Below, piece after piece: positions 10,500 to 19,988 of a DNA stretch of 64,000 bases (position 1 is its first letter; the number at the start of each line of letters is the position of its first letter). The stretch is from CAWCQC01 sp963819905 (GTDB taxonomy: Bacteria > Actinomycetota > Thermoleophilia > Gaiellales > Gaiellaceae). The stretch lies in contig CAWFXP010000005.1 of the NCBI GenBank assembly GCA_963819905.1, forward strand, positions 62,001 through 126,000, read 5' to 3'. The translations under genes were made by a program, and so were the position numbers. The notes under the pieces are model-generated. The model saw only the letters and a list, made by a program, of their open reading frames with translations. It had not been told where the DNA came from and made no database searches.

Positions 10500-11771
10500 T
10501 CAGGTGCCCTCGTCCCAGGAGGAGAGGTACCTCTCCTGCTCCTCTGTCAGCCGGTCGACGGTGATGCCGAGCGTGGCGAGCTTGAGGCGCGCGATCTCGC
10601 GGTCGATGTCCTCGGGCACCGGGTACACCCGCCGCTCGAGGTCCGACGCGTTCTCCACCGCGTACTCGGCGGAGAGCGCCTGGTTGGCGAAGCTCATGTC
10701 CATCACCGCCGCAGGATGCCCCTCGGCGGCGGCGAGGTTGACGAGCCTGCCCTCGGCGATCAGGTACAGTCGGCGGCCGTCCGGGAGCTCGAGCTCCTCC
10801 ACCAGCGGACGCGACTCCCTCGAGGCGGTCGCGAGCTGTCGCAGCGCCGGAATGTCGATCTCCACGTTGAAGTGCCCCGCGTTGGCGAGGATCACCCCGT
10901 CCTTCATCCGCTCGAAGTGCCGGTCTCGAACGACCTGCTTGTTCCCGGTTGCGGTCACGAGGATGTCTGCGACCTCAGCGGCTCGGTCCATCGGCAGCAC
11001 CTCGTATCCCTCCATCGCTGCCTCGAGCGCCCGCAGCGGCTCGACCTCCGTGACGATGACGTGCGCTCCCATGCCGCGCGCTCTCGCCGCGACGCCGCGA
11101 CCGCACCACCCGTAGCCGGCCACGACGAAACGGCGCCCTGCGAGCAGGACGTTCGTCGCGCGGACGATGCCGTCGACGGTCGACTGCCCGGTGCCGTACC
11201 GATTGTCGAACAGGTGCTTCGTCTGGGCCTCGTTCACGGCGATCACGGGAAAGGCCAGCTTGCCGTCAGCCTCGAGCGCCTTCAGGCGAATGACTCCGGT
11301 GGTCGTCTCCTCGGTCCCCGCGATCACGTCCCCGAGCTGCTCCCGCCGGGCGGAGTGGAGCACGCCGATGACGTCGGCGCCGTCGTCCATCGTTACATGG
11401 GGACGGTGGTCACAGGCCGCCTCGATGTGCGCGTAGTACGTCTCCGCGTCCTCGCCCTTGACGGCGAAGGTGGCGATTCCGTACTCGGTGACGAGCGCGG
11501 CGGCTACGTCGTCCTGCGTCGAGAGCGGGTTCGAGGCGCACAGCACGACGTCGGCACCGCCGGCGCGCAGCGTGCGGGCCAGGTTCGCGGTCTCGGCCGT
11601 GACATGGAGGCAGGCCGACACGCGCTGGCCGGCGAGCGGCTGCTCGGCCGCGAACCGCTCCCGGATGGCACGCAGCACCGGCATTTCCCGGTCGGCCCAC
11701 TCAATGCGGTGGACTCCCGCCGGGGCGAGGGTGATGTCCCTGACGTCGTAGCGCCCCGCGCTCCTCGCCAT
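10500..11771 (-). CDS. ahcY: Adenosylhomocysteinase
   Basis: Hydrolyses S-adenosylhomocysteine to homocysteine and adenosine, regenerating the methyl cycle. Visible features are the substrate-domain segment VSACLHVTAETANLARTL, the conserved DDGADVIGVLH, RYGTGQSTVDGI, and the NAD-binding glycine motif VVAGYGWCGRGVAARARGMG. The C-terminal NAD-contact region has VYPVPEDIDREIARLKLATL. At 423 aa it is the short bacterial/archaeal form. The cupin gene lies 9 bp upstream and mtnA 23 bp downstream. Confidence 0.97.
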   Translation of the reverse strand: MARSAGRYDVRDITLAPAGVHRIEWADREMPVLRAIRERFAAEQPLAGQRVSACLHVTAETANLARTLRAGGADVVLCASNPLSTQDDVAAALVTEYGIATFAVKGEDAETYYAHIEAACDHRPHVTMDDGADVIGVLHSARREQLGDVIAGTEETTTGVIRLKALEADGKLAFPVIAVNEAQTKHLFDNRYGTGQSTVDGIVRATNVLLAGRRFVVAGYGWCGRGVAARARGMGAHVIVTEVEPLRALEAAMEGYEVLPMDRAAEVADILVTATGNKQVVRDRHFERMKDGVILANAGHFNVEIDIPALRQLATASRESRPLVEELELPDGRRLYLIAEGRLVNLAAAEGHPAAVMDMSFANQALSAEYAVENASDLERRVYPVPEDIDREIARLKLATLGITVDRLTEEQERYLSSWDEGT

Positions 11772-11780
11772 GGGCTGAGT

Positions 11781-12176
11781 CTAGCGAGGCGGGTTCTGCC
11801 CCAGACCGCTCCGGCCGTAACGATCCTCGAGCCGCACGACGTCGTCGAGCTGCGGCGTCGACGTCTCGAGGAACGTCGAGTCTTCGATCGCCAGCAGGCG
11901 GTGCACGGTTCCCGGGGGGAGCCTGAACGAGCGCCCCGAGGTGATGGTCTCGACGGCGAGCTCACCTTCCGGCGCTCCCAGCGTGAGCTCCGCCAGACCG
12001 CTCTGGAGGTAGATCGTCTCGTCCTTCAGCTCGTGATACTGGAGGCTCAGCGACTCGCCGGCGCGAAGGAACAGCACCTTCCCACAGTACGACTCCGTGA
12101 GGGCGAAGTGGATCTCGTAGCCCCAGGGCTTGTCGACGTGCCGGACGGCGAACTCGTACGCGGACGGATCGGTCAT
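11781..12176 (-). CDS. Cupin, mannose-6-phosphate isomerase-like
   Basis: 131-aa single-domain cupin. VDKPWGYEIHFALTE resembles the start of type II phosphomannose isomerase C-terminal domains. Cupin motif 1 is only partly conserved (LRAGESLSLQYHELKDETIYL), and motif 2 is FRLPPGTVHRLLAIEDS. I placed the start at ATG 12176, which overlaps the stop of the upstream nucleotidyltransferase (ATGA). A GTG at 12191 would add five residues. Together with that enzyme it could form a split sugar-phosphate isomerase/guanylyltransferase pair, but the substrate is inferred only. Confidence 0.8.
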   Translation of the reverse strand: MTDPSAYEFAVRHVDKPWGYEIHFALTESYCGKVLFLRAGESLSLQYHELKDETIYLQSGLAELTLGAPEGELAVETITSGRSFRLPPGTVHRLLAIEDSTFLETSTPQLDDVVRLEDRYGRSGLGQNPPR

Positions 12177-12868
12177 GCGACAGCGAGCCACCCGGGGTTG
12201 GCCGCGACGTACTCCTCGGCGGTCCGCAGGTCCTTCGGCGTGTTCACCGTGAGCCAGACCCCCTCGTGCCTGAAGCCGCCGAGCTTGCCTTCGGCGGCGA
12301 GCTCCGGGAACGTCGTGCGCTCGTGGTCGCCGCGCTCGGGCAGGCGGGCGAGAGCCTCCTCGCCGAGGACGTAGATGCCGCAGTTGACCCAGTAGGGAAG
12401 CACCGGGGCTTCCTCGAACCCGCGAACGCTGTCACCGGCGAGGTCGACGACCCCCAAGGCAGAGCGAAGCGGCGCGACGGTTATCGTCGCCGCGTCCCCG
12501 GCTAGCGCATGCACCTCGGCCAGAGCCGCGAAGTCGACGTCGACGAGCTCATCGCCGTTCGCGGCGAAGACCGGGCCGGCTTCCTGCCGCGCAGTGGCGG
12601 CGAGACGCAGCCCTCCGCCCCGGCCGAGCGGCTCGGGCTCGGCGACGGGAACGACCTCGACACCCGTCCCCGCGAGCTCCTCGGCGAAGACGGCGTCCAT
12701 GCCGGCGGCACAGCTGACGATCACACGTTCGACCCCTGCCCTGGCGAGGCCGGCGACGAGGTACGAGGCGAGCGGTCGCCCTCCCACCGGCACCAGCGCC
12801 TTCGGCCGGCCGCCCGCGGCATCGCCCAGCCGCTCCGCTTTGCCGCCGGCGAGGATGATCGCTTCCAT
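12173..12868 (-). CDS. Sugar nucleotidyltransferase (short NTP_transferase)
   Basis: 231 aa with the nucleotidyltransferase signature IILAGGKAERLG and the lysine motif GRPKALVPVGGRPLASYL. It also has the metal-binding Asp in AANGDELVDVD and the sugar-site segment VNCGIYVLGEEAL. No beta-helix tail is present, unlike the gene at 8.5 kb. It is the size of GDP-mannose or heptose-1-P nucleotidyltransferase (HddC-like) domains. It is translationally coupled to the following cupin and 9 bp from the UDP-glucose dehydrogenase gene. Probable role: making an activated sugar for surface polymers. Confidence 0.87.
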   Translation of the reverse strand: MEAIILAGGKAERLGDAAGGRPKALVPVGGRPLASYLVAGLARAGVERVIVSCAAGMDAVFAEELAGTGVEVVPVAEPEPLGRGGGLRLAATARQEAGPVFAANGDELVDVDFAALAEVHALAGDAATITVAPLRSALGVVDLAGDSVRGFEEAPVLPYWVNCGIYVLGEEALARLPERGDHERTTFPELAAEGKLGGFRHEGVWLTVNTPKDLRTAEEYVAANPGWLAVA

Positions 12869-12877
12869 CCGGCAGTC

Positions 12878-14176
12878 TCAGACGAGGCTCGGGCGCCCGA
12901 TCGACTCGTAGACGAACCAGGCCGCGCGTGCCTCCCCCGGATCGAGAACGTTCCGCCCGTCGACGAGCACCGCAGTCTTCATCACCCGTCCGGCCTCGAG
13001 ATAGGGGAAGTCGGCGACCTCTCCCCACTCGGTCACGATCACCGCTGCGTCCACCCCTCGCAACGCGTCGAGAAGCTCGTCGTAGAGCTCCACGCCGGGG
13101 AGTAGCGCCCGCGCCTCCTCGACCGCGACCGGGTCCCAGCCCCGCACCCGGGCACCCTCGGCGAGCAGCCTCGAGGCGAGTACGAGGCTCGCGGCCTCGC
13201 GCATGTCGTTGGTGTCCGGCTTGAACGCGAGCCCGAGGAGAGCGATGGTCTTGCCGCGGAGCGAGCCGAGGTGCTTCGTCAGCTTGCCGACGACGCGGCG
13301 CTTCTGGAGCTCGTTCACCTCGATCACCGAGGTGAGCAGCTGGAAGTGGTAACCCGAGTTCCCGGCCAGCTGCTTCAACGCGGCGATGTCCTTAGGGAAG
13401 CAGGAACCGCCGTAGCCGATGCCGGCGCGGAGGAACTTCGGCCCGATCCGGCCGTCGAGGCCCATGCCTTCGGCGACCACGGTCACGTCGGCGCCCGTCT
13501 CCTCGCAGACGTTCGCGATCTCGTTGATGAACGAGATCTTCGTCGCCAGGAACGCGTTCGACGCGTACTTGATCATCTCGGCCGAGGGCACGTCGGTGCG
13601 GACGATGGGAGCGCCCAGCGGCTCGTAGAGGGCCGCGACGGCGTCCCCCTCCTCCTCGACGAACGCCCCGACGACGACGCGGTCGGGGTGCTGGAAGTTC
13701 TCGACCGCCGTTCCCTCGGCGAGGAACTCGGGGTTCGACACGTAGCCGACCCGGCGCAGGCCGCGGGCGTCGAGCTCCGTTCGCACCTTCTCGCCCGTGC
13801 CGACCGGCACTGTGCTCTTCATGACGAGGATCGTCTGCTCCTCGAGCTCCGGGATCTCGTCGAGCACGTGCCAGACGGCGCTGAGATCCGCGTCACCGGA
13901 GTAGGTCGGCGGGGTGCCGACGCATGCGAAGACGATCCGGGCGGCCTCGAAGACCGCGCCGGCGTCGAGCGTGAACCGCAGCCGGCCTCGGTTCTTGGCG
14001 ACGAGCTCGCCGAGGCCGGGCTCGAAGATCGGAACCCTGCCCGCCTCGAGATCCTCGATCCGCTCCGGAACGACGTCGCGGACGATCACGTCGTGGCCCA
14101 GGTCGGCGAAGCAGGCGGCGGTCACCAGCCCGACCCAGCCCGCGCCCAGGACGCCGATCGGGGCCAGGTCGCTCAC
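12878..14176 (-). CDS. UDP-glucose 6-dehydrogenase family protein
   Basis: Two-step NAD-dependent oxidation of a UDP-hexose, most likely UDP-glucose to UDP-glucuronate. The N-terminal Rossmann motif is GVLGAGWVGLVTAACFADLG. The FVGTPP-like loop reads FACVGTPPTYSGDADLS. The catalytic Cys lies in GIGYGGSCFPKDI, and the C-terminal domain has LLGLAFKPDTNDMREA. Length 432 aa is normal. Its ATG overlaps the stop of the LCP gene, linking sugar-nucleotide supply to glycopolymer attachment. GDP-mannose or UDP-ManNAc dehydrogenase are alternatives. Confidence 0.93.
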   Translation of the reverse strand: MSDLAPIGVLGAGWVGLVTAACFADLGHDVIVRDVVPERIEDLEAGRVPIFEPGLGELVAKNRGRLRFTLDAGAVFEAARIVFACVGTPPTYSGDADLSAVWHVLDEIPELEEQTILVMKSTVPVGTGEKVRTELDARGLRRVGYVSNPEFLAEGTAVENFQHPDRVVVGAFVEEEGDAVAALYEPLGAPIVRTDVPSAEMIKYASNAFLATKISFINEIANVCEETGADVTVVAEGMGLDGRIGPKFLRAGIGYGGSCFPKDIAALKQLAGNSGYHFQLLTSVIEVNELQKRRVVGKLTKHLGSLRGKTIALLGLAFKPDTNDMREAASLVLASRLLAEGARVRGWDPVAVEEARALLPGVELYDELLDALRGVDAAVIVTEWGEVADFPYLEAGRVMKTAVLVDGRNVLDPGEARAAWFVYESIGRPSLV

Positions 14177-16080
14177 TTGACCGCCGCCAACGGCTTCAAG
14201 CCCTTGGCGATGGCGAGCATCGTCTCGTTCGAGAGCTCCCGGAGGAGCGTGTTCGACACCCAGTACACGGCGCCGTTCTCCTCGAACGCCACCATCTGGA
14301 GCCTCGAGCCGTCGTAGAAGAGCCGATACGTGCGACCACCGATCCGCTTCTCGACGCTCGCTCCCTGGAGGATCGGCGCGTCCGTCCAGCTCGTCTGCTG
14401 GATGCCGTAGTAGTCGCCGAAGCCGCGCTGGTAGACGATCCGGATCGCGTCCCTGCGGTTGACCGTGTACACGCGCACCGGCACCTCGGAGTCGAGCGAC
14501 GCGGCATCGTCGTGGACGACCGGGACGAGAACCGGGAAGTCGACCTTCTTCTGGGCCTGTCGTAGCAGCGGCAGCACGTCGTCGTAGTCACGCACGACGG
14601 CCGGCGGCGCGTGCTCGGGCGTGCTGTCGATCGCGATCGGCGCGAGCTTGCCGGTGAACGTCTGGCCGACGACCACCTCGAGCATCGTGTCGAACCCGGC
14701 AGCGGGCGTCGCCGTCTCGACCTCGGCGTCGCCGAACTGCTTCGCGAGCGCGGTCGCCGCCGCCTCGGCGCCCGCCTGCGCCGGGTTGTAGCGCACGACC
14801 GTCTTGAAGTAGTCGTAGGTGTCGGCGTCACCGCCCGAGTCGGCCAGGTAGCCGCGCTGCGCGAGCAGGTAGGCCGTATCGCTCGCGGCGCCGTCTTGCC
14901 CGTTGCCGTTGAGTACCGTCACGCTCACCTCGGAGGGCAGGGGCACCGACGACTGCACCTTGCCGCCGGCTGCGGCCTGGGTTGCTTTTTCTGCAGCGTC
15001 GACGTCCGGGTTGAGGAAGTCGCTCACCGCGGCCTGGATCGACTCCGCCGGAGCCTCGAGCTCGGCGTATCCCGTGAGCCCCTCGATCTTGTTCTGGAAG
15101 AAGTGCCCGGACGGGAGCTCGTAGAGGAACCGCGCGTAGCCCAGGACCTCCCCCACGTCGAGCTTGCTCTTGCCCCCGCGGCCGACCTCGACCGTATCCG
15201 TGATCACGTTGATGATCCCGGGGAGCTTCGTGAGCGAGAAGCTGGCAGAGATCTGCTGCTTGAGCGATTTGACGAACGCCTGCTGGCGCGCGTTGCGGTG
15301 GATGTCCGAGTCGGTGTGGCGGAACCGGGCGTAGTCGAGGGCGGCTCCGCCGGTCAGCTTCTGGTAGCCCGGCTGGAGGTTGATCGTGGCGTACTGGTCG
15401 AAGCCGGAGTTGTCGTTGAAGTAGCGGCGGTCGACGTCGACGTAGACCCCGTCGACCTTGTTCACGATCTGCTTGAAGCCGCTGAAGTTGACGGTGATGA
15501 CGTAGTTGATCGGGACGCCTGTGAGCTCCTTGACGGTCCGTACCGTTCCCGTCGGGCCGCAGAACGTGAAAGCCGTGTTGATGCGGTCGGTCCACGGATC
15601 GGGATGGGCCGGGCAACCGGGGTGGTCGACCATGAGGTCGCGCGGGAAGGAGAGCATCGAGAGCGTGTCGTTCGACGGGTCGGCCCGCAGGAGCATGATC
15701 GTGTCCGAGCGTCCGCCGAGATCCTCCTCACCCGCCCGCGTGTCGTAGCCGATGACGATCGCGACGGTCGGCTGACCCGGCGCCGGGGCGTCGAGGAACT
15801 CCTCCGACTGCTTGACGGCCTCCGACTTCGCCTGCACGGCGTTCACCGACTCGTTCAGGTAGAGCCAGACCCCGCCGCCGAGCGCTCCGGCCGCGACCAC
15901 CACGACGATCGCCAGCCAGCCGAGGATCTTGCCCGCGATTCGCCAGCGGCTGCGATGCCACGCCGCGTAGCGGTTGACGGGACCGAAGCCGCCGCCGGGG
16001 AACGCGCCGGGTACCGGGGGGCGGCTGCCGCGGCCGTTCGTATGAACGCCGCGCGTGCCTCTCTTCAGCGTCGTTCGCAC
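14173..16080 (-). CDS. LytR-CpsA-Psr (LCP) family glycopolymer ligase with LytR_C domain
   Basis: LCP enzymes transfer lipid-linked glycopolymers to peptidoglycan outside the membrane. The layout is a basic cytoplasmic N-terminus (about 45 aa), one membrane segment (about 50-75), and the LCP domain. Its polyprenyl-phosphate-site residues appear as VIGYDTRAG, GRSDTIML, LSFPRDLMVD and ARFRHTDSDIHRNARQQ. A LytR_C domain follows (VTVLNGNGQDGAASDTAY). A further C-terminal region of about 180 aa, with VPVRVYTVNRRDAIRIVYQRG and TWTDAPIL-like sequence, has no family I can name. At 635 aa it is longer than most LCP proteins. Confidence 0.92.
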   Translation of the reverse strand: MRTTLKRGTRGVHTNGRGSRPPVPGAFPGGGFGPVNRYAAWHRSRWRIAGKILGWLAIVVVVAAGALGGGVWLYLNESVNAVQAKSEAVKQSEEFLDAPAPGQPTVAIVIGYDTRAGEEDLGGRSDTIMLLRADPSNDTLSMLSFPRDLMVDHPGCPAHPDPWTDRINTAFTFCGPTGTVRTVKELTGVPINYVITVNFSGFKQIVNKVDGVYVDVDRRYFNDNSGFDQYATINLQPGYQKLTGGAALDYARFRHTDSDIHRNARQQAFVKSLKQQISASFSLTKLPGIINVITDTVEVGRGGKSKLDVGEVLGYARFLYELPSGHFFQNKIEGLTGYAELEAPAESIQAAVSDFLNPDVDAAEKATQAAAGGKVQSSVPLPSEVSVTVLNGNGQDGAASDTAYLLAQRGYLADSGGDADTYDYFKTVVRYNPAQAGAEAAATALAKQFGDAEVETATPAAGFDTMLEVVVGQTFTGKLAPIAIDSTPEHAPPAVVRDYDDVLPLLRQAQKKVDFPVLVPVVHDDAASLDSEVPVRVYTVNRRDAIRIVYQRGFGDYYGIQQTSWTDAPILQGASVEKRIGGRTYRLFYDGSRLQMVAFEENGAVYWVSNTLLRELSNETMLAIAKGLKPLAAVK

Positions 16081-16234
16081 AGTCGTCTCAAATCGAAAGC
16101 CTTCGGAGCGAAGCTCACAAAGGCCGTCTTGAGGATACCTTCGTCATCGGCCACCCGCGTGCGAGGAGTTTCGCTGCCGCGGACGGGGAGTCCTCCATGC
16201 CGGCGACGACCCACTCCATGGCCCCGAGAAGCCC

Positions 16235-16660
16235 TCAGGCCCGCCCGGCGACCGAGATCTTGTTCTCGGCGTGGCGCAGGCGCTCGGCAGCCAGCCAGCG
16301 ATCGACGCCCTCCTCGCCGGCGTCGGCTCGCTCGAGGAGCGCCTTCGCCTCGTCGGCCTCGCGCTTCGCCTGCTCGACGTCGATCTCCTCGGCCCGCACC
16401 GCGTCGTCCACGAGGACGATCGCGCGGTCACGTGCGACCTGGAAGTAGCCGGGGCCCGTCGCGAACGTCGTCCACTCGTTGCCGACCCGGAACCGCGTCT
16501 CTCCCGACTTCAGCATCGCGACGAGCGGCGCGTGCCGCGCCAGCACGCCGATCTCTCCGGCTGCGCCGGGAACGACGATCATGTTCGCCTCGCCCTCGAA
16601 GGCGGCGCCCTCGGGGGTCACGACCGAGAGGTCGAAGGTCTTCGTCGACGTCTCGGCCAA
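16235..16660 (-). CDS. atpC: ATP synthase F1 epsilon subunit
   Basis: Rotor-stalk subunit of F1 that couples to gamma and the c ring. The N-terminal beta-sandwich has FDLSVVTPEGAAFEGEANMI and GEIGVLARHAPLVAML, followed by a C-terminal helical pair rich in Glu/Ala (VEQAKREADEAKALLERADAG). Length 141 aa is typical. It begins 2 bp after the atpD stop, so the two are co-translated. It lies about 7 kb from the rest of the F1 genes. Confidence 0.96.
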   Translation of the reverse strand: MAETSTKTFDLSVVTPEGAAFEGEANMIVVPGAAGEIGVLARHAPLVAMLKSGETRFRVGNEWTTFATGPGYFQVARDRAIVLVDDAVRAEEIDVEQAKREADEAKALLERADAGEEGVDRWLAAERLRHAENKISVAGRA

Positions 16661-16662
16661 CG

Positions 16663-18096
<1,434 letters not shown>

Positions 18097-18144
18097 GAGG
18101 CTCCTGGTCTGCTGTTACAAAGTCGCCGGTCAGTTTACCGACTC

Positions 18145-18166
18145 CGCGATCGCCCGGCCGATCGCG
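18145..18166 (-). terminator. Hairpin between anti-sigma-like gene and atpD
   Basis: A perfect 8-bp inverted repeat with a 6-nt loop (CGCGATCG at 18145-18152, CGATCGCG at 18159-18166) lies between the stop of the 150-aa anti-sigma-like gene and the atpD start. It could terminate or attenuate read-through into atpD, or be a structured leader. There is no T-run. Confidence 0.35.
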
Positions 18167-18196
18167 ATACCCGGCACTTCTTCTGCTGGAGAGGGC

Positions 18197-18649
18197 TCAG
18201 ACGGGCTCGCCGGGCGGCTCGACCGGCGGCCGCGTGGGCGGAACGGGTGTCACTTGCTCACCCGGGTCGGGCAGCAGGGCGATCTCCTCCGTGGTCGGCC
18301 GCGGAGCGACGGGTGTCGAGCCGTCCTCCCCGGTCCCGACGACGCTGCCGACTCCCGCAGCGACCGCGACGGCGGCCGCCGCGGCGAGGACGCGATACCT
18401 GACCCGGGATCGCGAGCGCACCGGAATGCCCTCGACGACGTCCAGGGAGGGGCGCTCGAGCGGCGCGGCCCGCATCAGCTCGGCCGTCCGCTCGACGTCC
18501 GCCGCGACCGTGCGGCAGCCCTCGCACCGGCCCAGGTGCCGGCGGAGGAGAAGCCGCTCGAGCTCGGACAGCTCGCCGTCGAGGCGCAGGGAGACCCACT
18601 CGCGCGCTCGGCGGCAGCTTCGATCTCGTTCCAGGGCGTCGCCAGCCAT
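18197..18649 (-). CDS. Anti-sigma-factor-like membrane protein (zf-HC2)
   Basis: 150 aa. The N-terminal zinc-finger anti-sigma motif H-x3-C-x2-C is formed by His38, Cys42 and Cys45 in RRHLGRCEGC, preceded by LDGELSELERLLL. A single membrane segment (about 87-105) follows, with a short Pro-rich extracytoplasmic tail ending PPVEPPGEP. Such proteins bind and silence an ECF sigma factor until a signal arrives. No sigma factor gene is adjacent: the 250 bp upstream are non-coding by eye and the next gene is an ABC transporter. The sigma partner is therefore elsewhere, or the gene is orphaned. Confidence 0.8.
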   Translation of the reverse strand: MAGDALERDRSCRRAREWVSLRLDGELSELERLLLRRHLGRCEGCRTVAADVERTAELMRAAPLERPSLDVVEGIPVRSRSRVRYRVLAAAAAVAVAAGVGSVVGTGEDGSTPVAPRPTTEEIALLPDPGEQVTPVPPTRPPVEPPGEPV

Positions 18650-18901
18650 CTCTTCCTTCGGACGATAGCCGGACCGAGAGGTTAGGAGACCTGCGCCTGC
18701 GGCCGAAGCCAGGCTCTGAGGGCCAAACGCGGTCGACGACGCCCGGGACGGCCTTCGGTCGCGCCTGTCCGGCGGCGCGCCCTCGCCCTCGACTCCCCCG
18801 CTGCCACCCGGGCAGCGTGGTCGAGGTGTCAGACGTGGCTTGCGATCAGCGTCGGCTGCAGCGCCATGGCACGAGGATAGACCCTCCGGATTACGCGGCT
18901 C
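18650..18901. other. Non-coding gap between anti-sigma-like and OppF-like genes
   Basis: 252 bp with no convincing ORF on either strand, no tRNA cloverleaf and no repeat copy. A sigma-factor gene, expected next to an anti-sigma gene, is absent. The only candidates for regulation are unproven AT-poor stretches. I see nothing else to annotate. Confidence 0.6.
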
Positions 18902-19987
18902 TTACGTCTCCGGTTCCGCGGTAGGGGCGAGGTGCAGGTCGTCGCCCTCGCTGAGCGGGTACCAGCAAGCGGCTTCGTGGACAGGGCCGACGCGGCGCAG
19001 GTCCGGCACGTCCGTCCGACAGTTCTCCGGCACCTCGTCGGTGCGCCCGGTCACCAGGCGAGCCTTCGGGCACCGGGGGTGAAAGGCGCAGCCGGGCGGC
19101 GGATCGACCGGCGACGGCACGTCGCCGGTGAGAACGATGCGTTCGCGGCGCTGGCCCTCCCCCTTGGGCACGGCCGAGAGAAGGGCTGCCGTGTAGGGGT
19201 GCTTGGGTTTCGCGTAGACCTCGTCCGCGGCGCCCATCTCGACGATCCGGCCCAGGTACATCACGGCGATCCGATCCGAGACGTGGCGGACGACGCCGAG
19301 GTCGTGGGAGATGAACAGGTACGTCAGGTCGAAGTCCTGCTGGAGCGAGAGCAGCAGATTGAGGATCTGGGCCTGGATCGAGACGTCGAGCGCCGAGACC
19401 GGCTCGTCGCAGACGATCAGCTTCGGGCTCAGCGCGAGCGCCCGCGCGACCCCGATCCGCTGTCGCTGGCCCCCCGAGAACTCGTGCGGATACCGGTTGT
19501 AGTGCTCCGGGTTGAGGCCGACGCGGTTCATGAGGTCCTGCACCTTCGCCTTCGTCGACCCGGGGGTGCGATGGATCGCGAACGGCGTGCCGATGATCTG
19601 GCCCACCGTCTGCCGCGGGTTGAGCGAGGAGTAGGGGTCCTGGAAGACCATCTGCATCTCGCGCCGGAGCGGACGCAGGGAGCGCCGCTTCAGCTTCGTG
19701 ATGTCCTGTCCCTCAAAGCGGATCGTGCCCTCGGTCGAGTCGAGCAGGCGGAGGATCAGCCGGGCAGTCGTCGATTTCCCGCAGCCGGACTCGCCGACGA
19801 GGCCGAGGGTCTCGCCCTTTTGCACCGTGAAGCTCACGTCCTCGACCGCGTGGACGTGGGCGACAGTGCGCTGGAGGAGGCCGGCGTGGATCGGGAAGCG
19901 CTTCGTCAGGTGCTCGACCTCGACGAGCGGCCCGCCGTCCCTGCGGACGTCGCGGGCGGGCGCCTCCGGCGTCGCCGTCTGGCTCAC
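18902..19987 (-). CDS. Peptide ABC transporter ATP-binding protein (OppF/DppF type)
   Basis: One of two ATPases powering a peptide importer. Walker A is GLVGESGCGKST, the signature is FSGGQRQRIGVARAL, Walker B is KLIVCDEPVSALD, and the switch is FISHDLGVVRHVSD. The C-terminal oligopeptide-transporter extension has PPGCAFHPRCPKA, a Cys cluster typical of OppD/OppF. Length 361 aa. It lies last in the operon, 1 bp after the OppD-like gene. Confidence 0.93.
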   Translation of the reverse strand: MSQTATPEAPARDVRRDGGPLVEVEHLTKRFPIHAGLLQRTVAHVHAVEDVSFTVQKGETLGLVGESGCGKSTTARLILRLLDSTEGTIRFEGQDITKLKRRSLRPLRREMQMVFQDPYSSLNPRQTVGQIIGTPFAIHRTPGSTKAKVQDLMNRVGLNPEHYNRYPHEFSGGQRQRIGVARALALSPKLIVCDEPVSALDVSIQAQILNLLLSLQQDFDLTYLFISHDLGVVRHVSDRIAVMYLGRIVEMGAADEVYAKPKHPYTAALLSAVPKGEGQRRERIVLTGDVPSPVDPPPGCAFHPRCPKARLVTGRTDEVPENCRTDVPDLRRVGPVHEAACWYPLSEGDDLHLAPTAEPET

Positions 19988-19988
19988 G

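Noticed and set aside
18650..18901. A tRNA gene or a missing sigma factor in the gap next to the anti-sigma-like gene
   Set aside because: No cloverleaf (no T-loop GGTTCGA-type arm) and no ORF with sigma regions on either strand.
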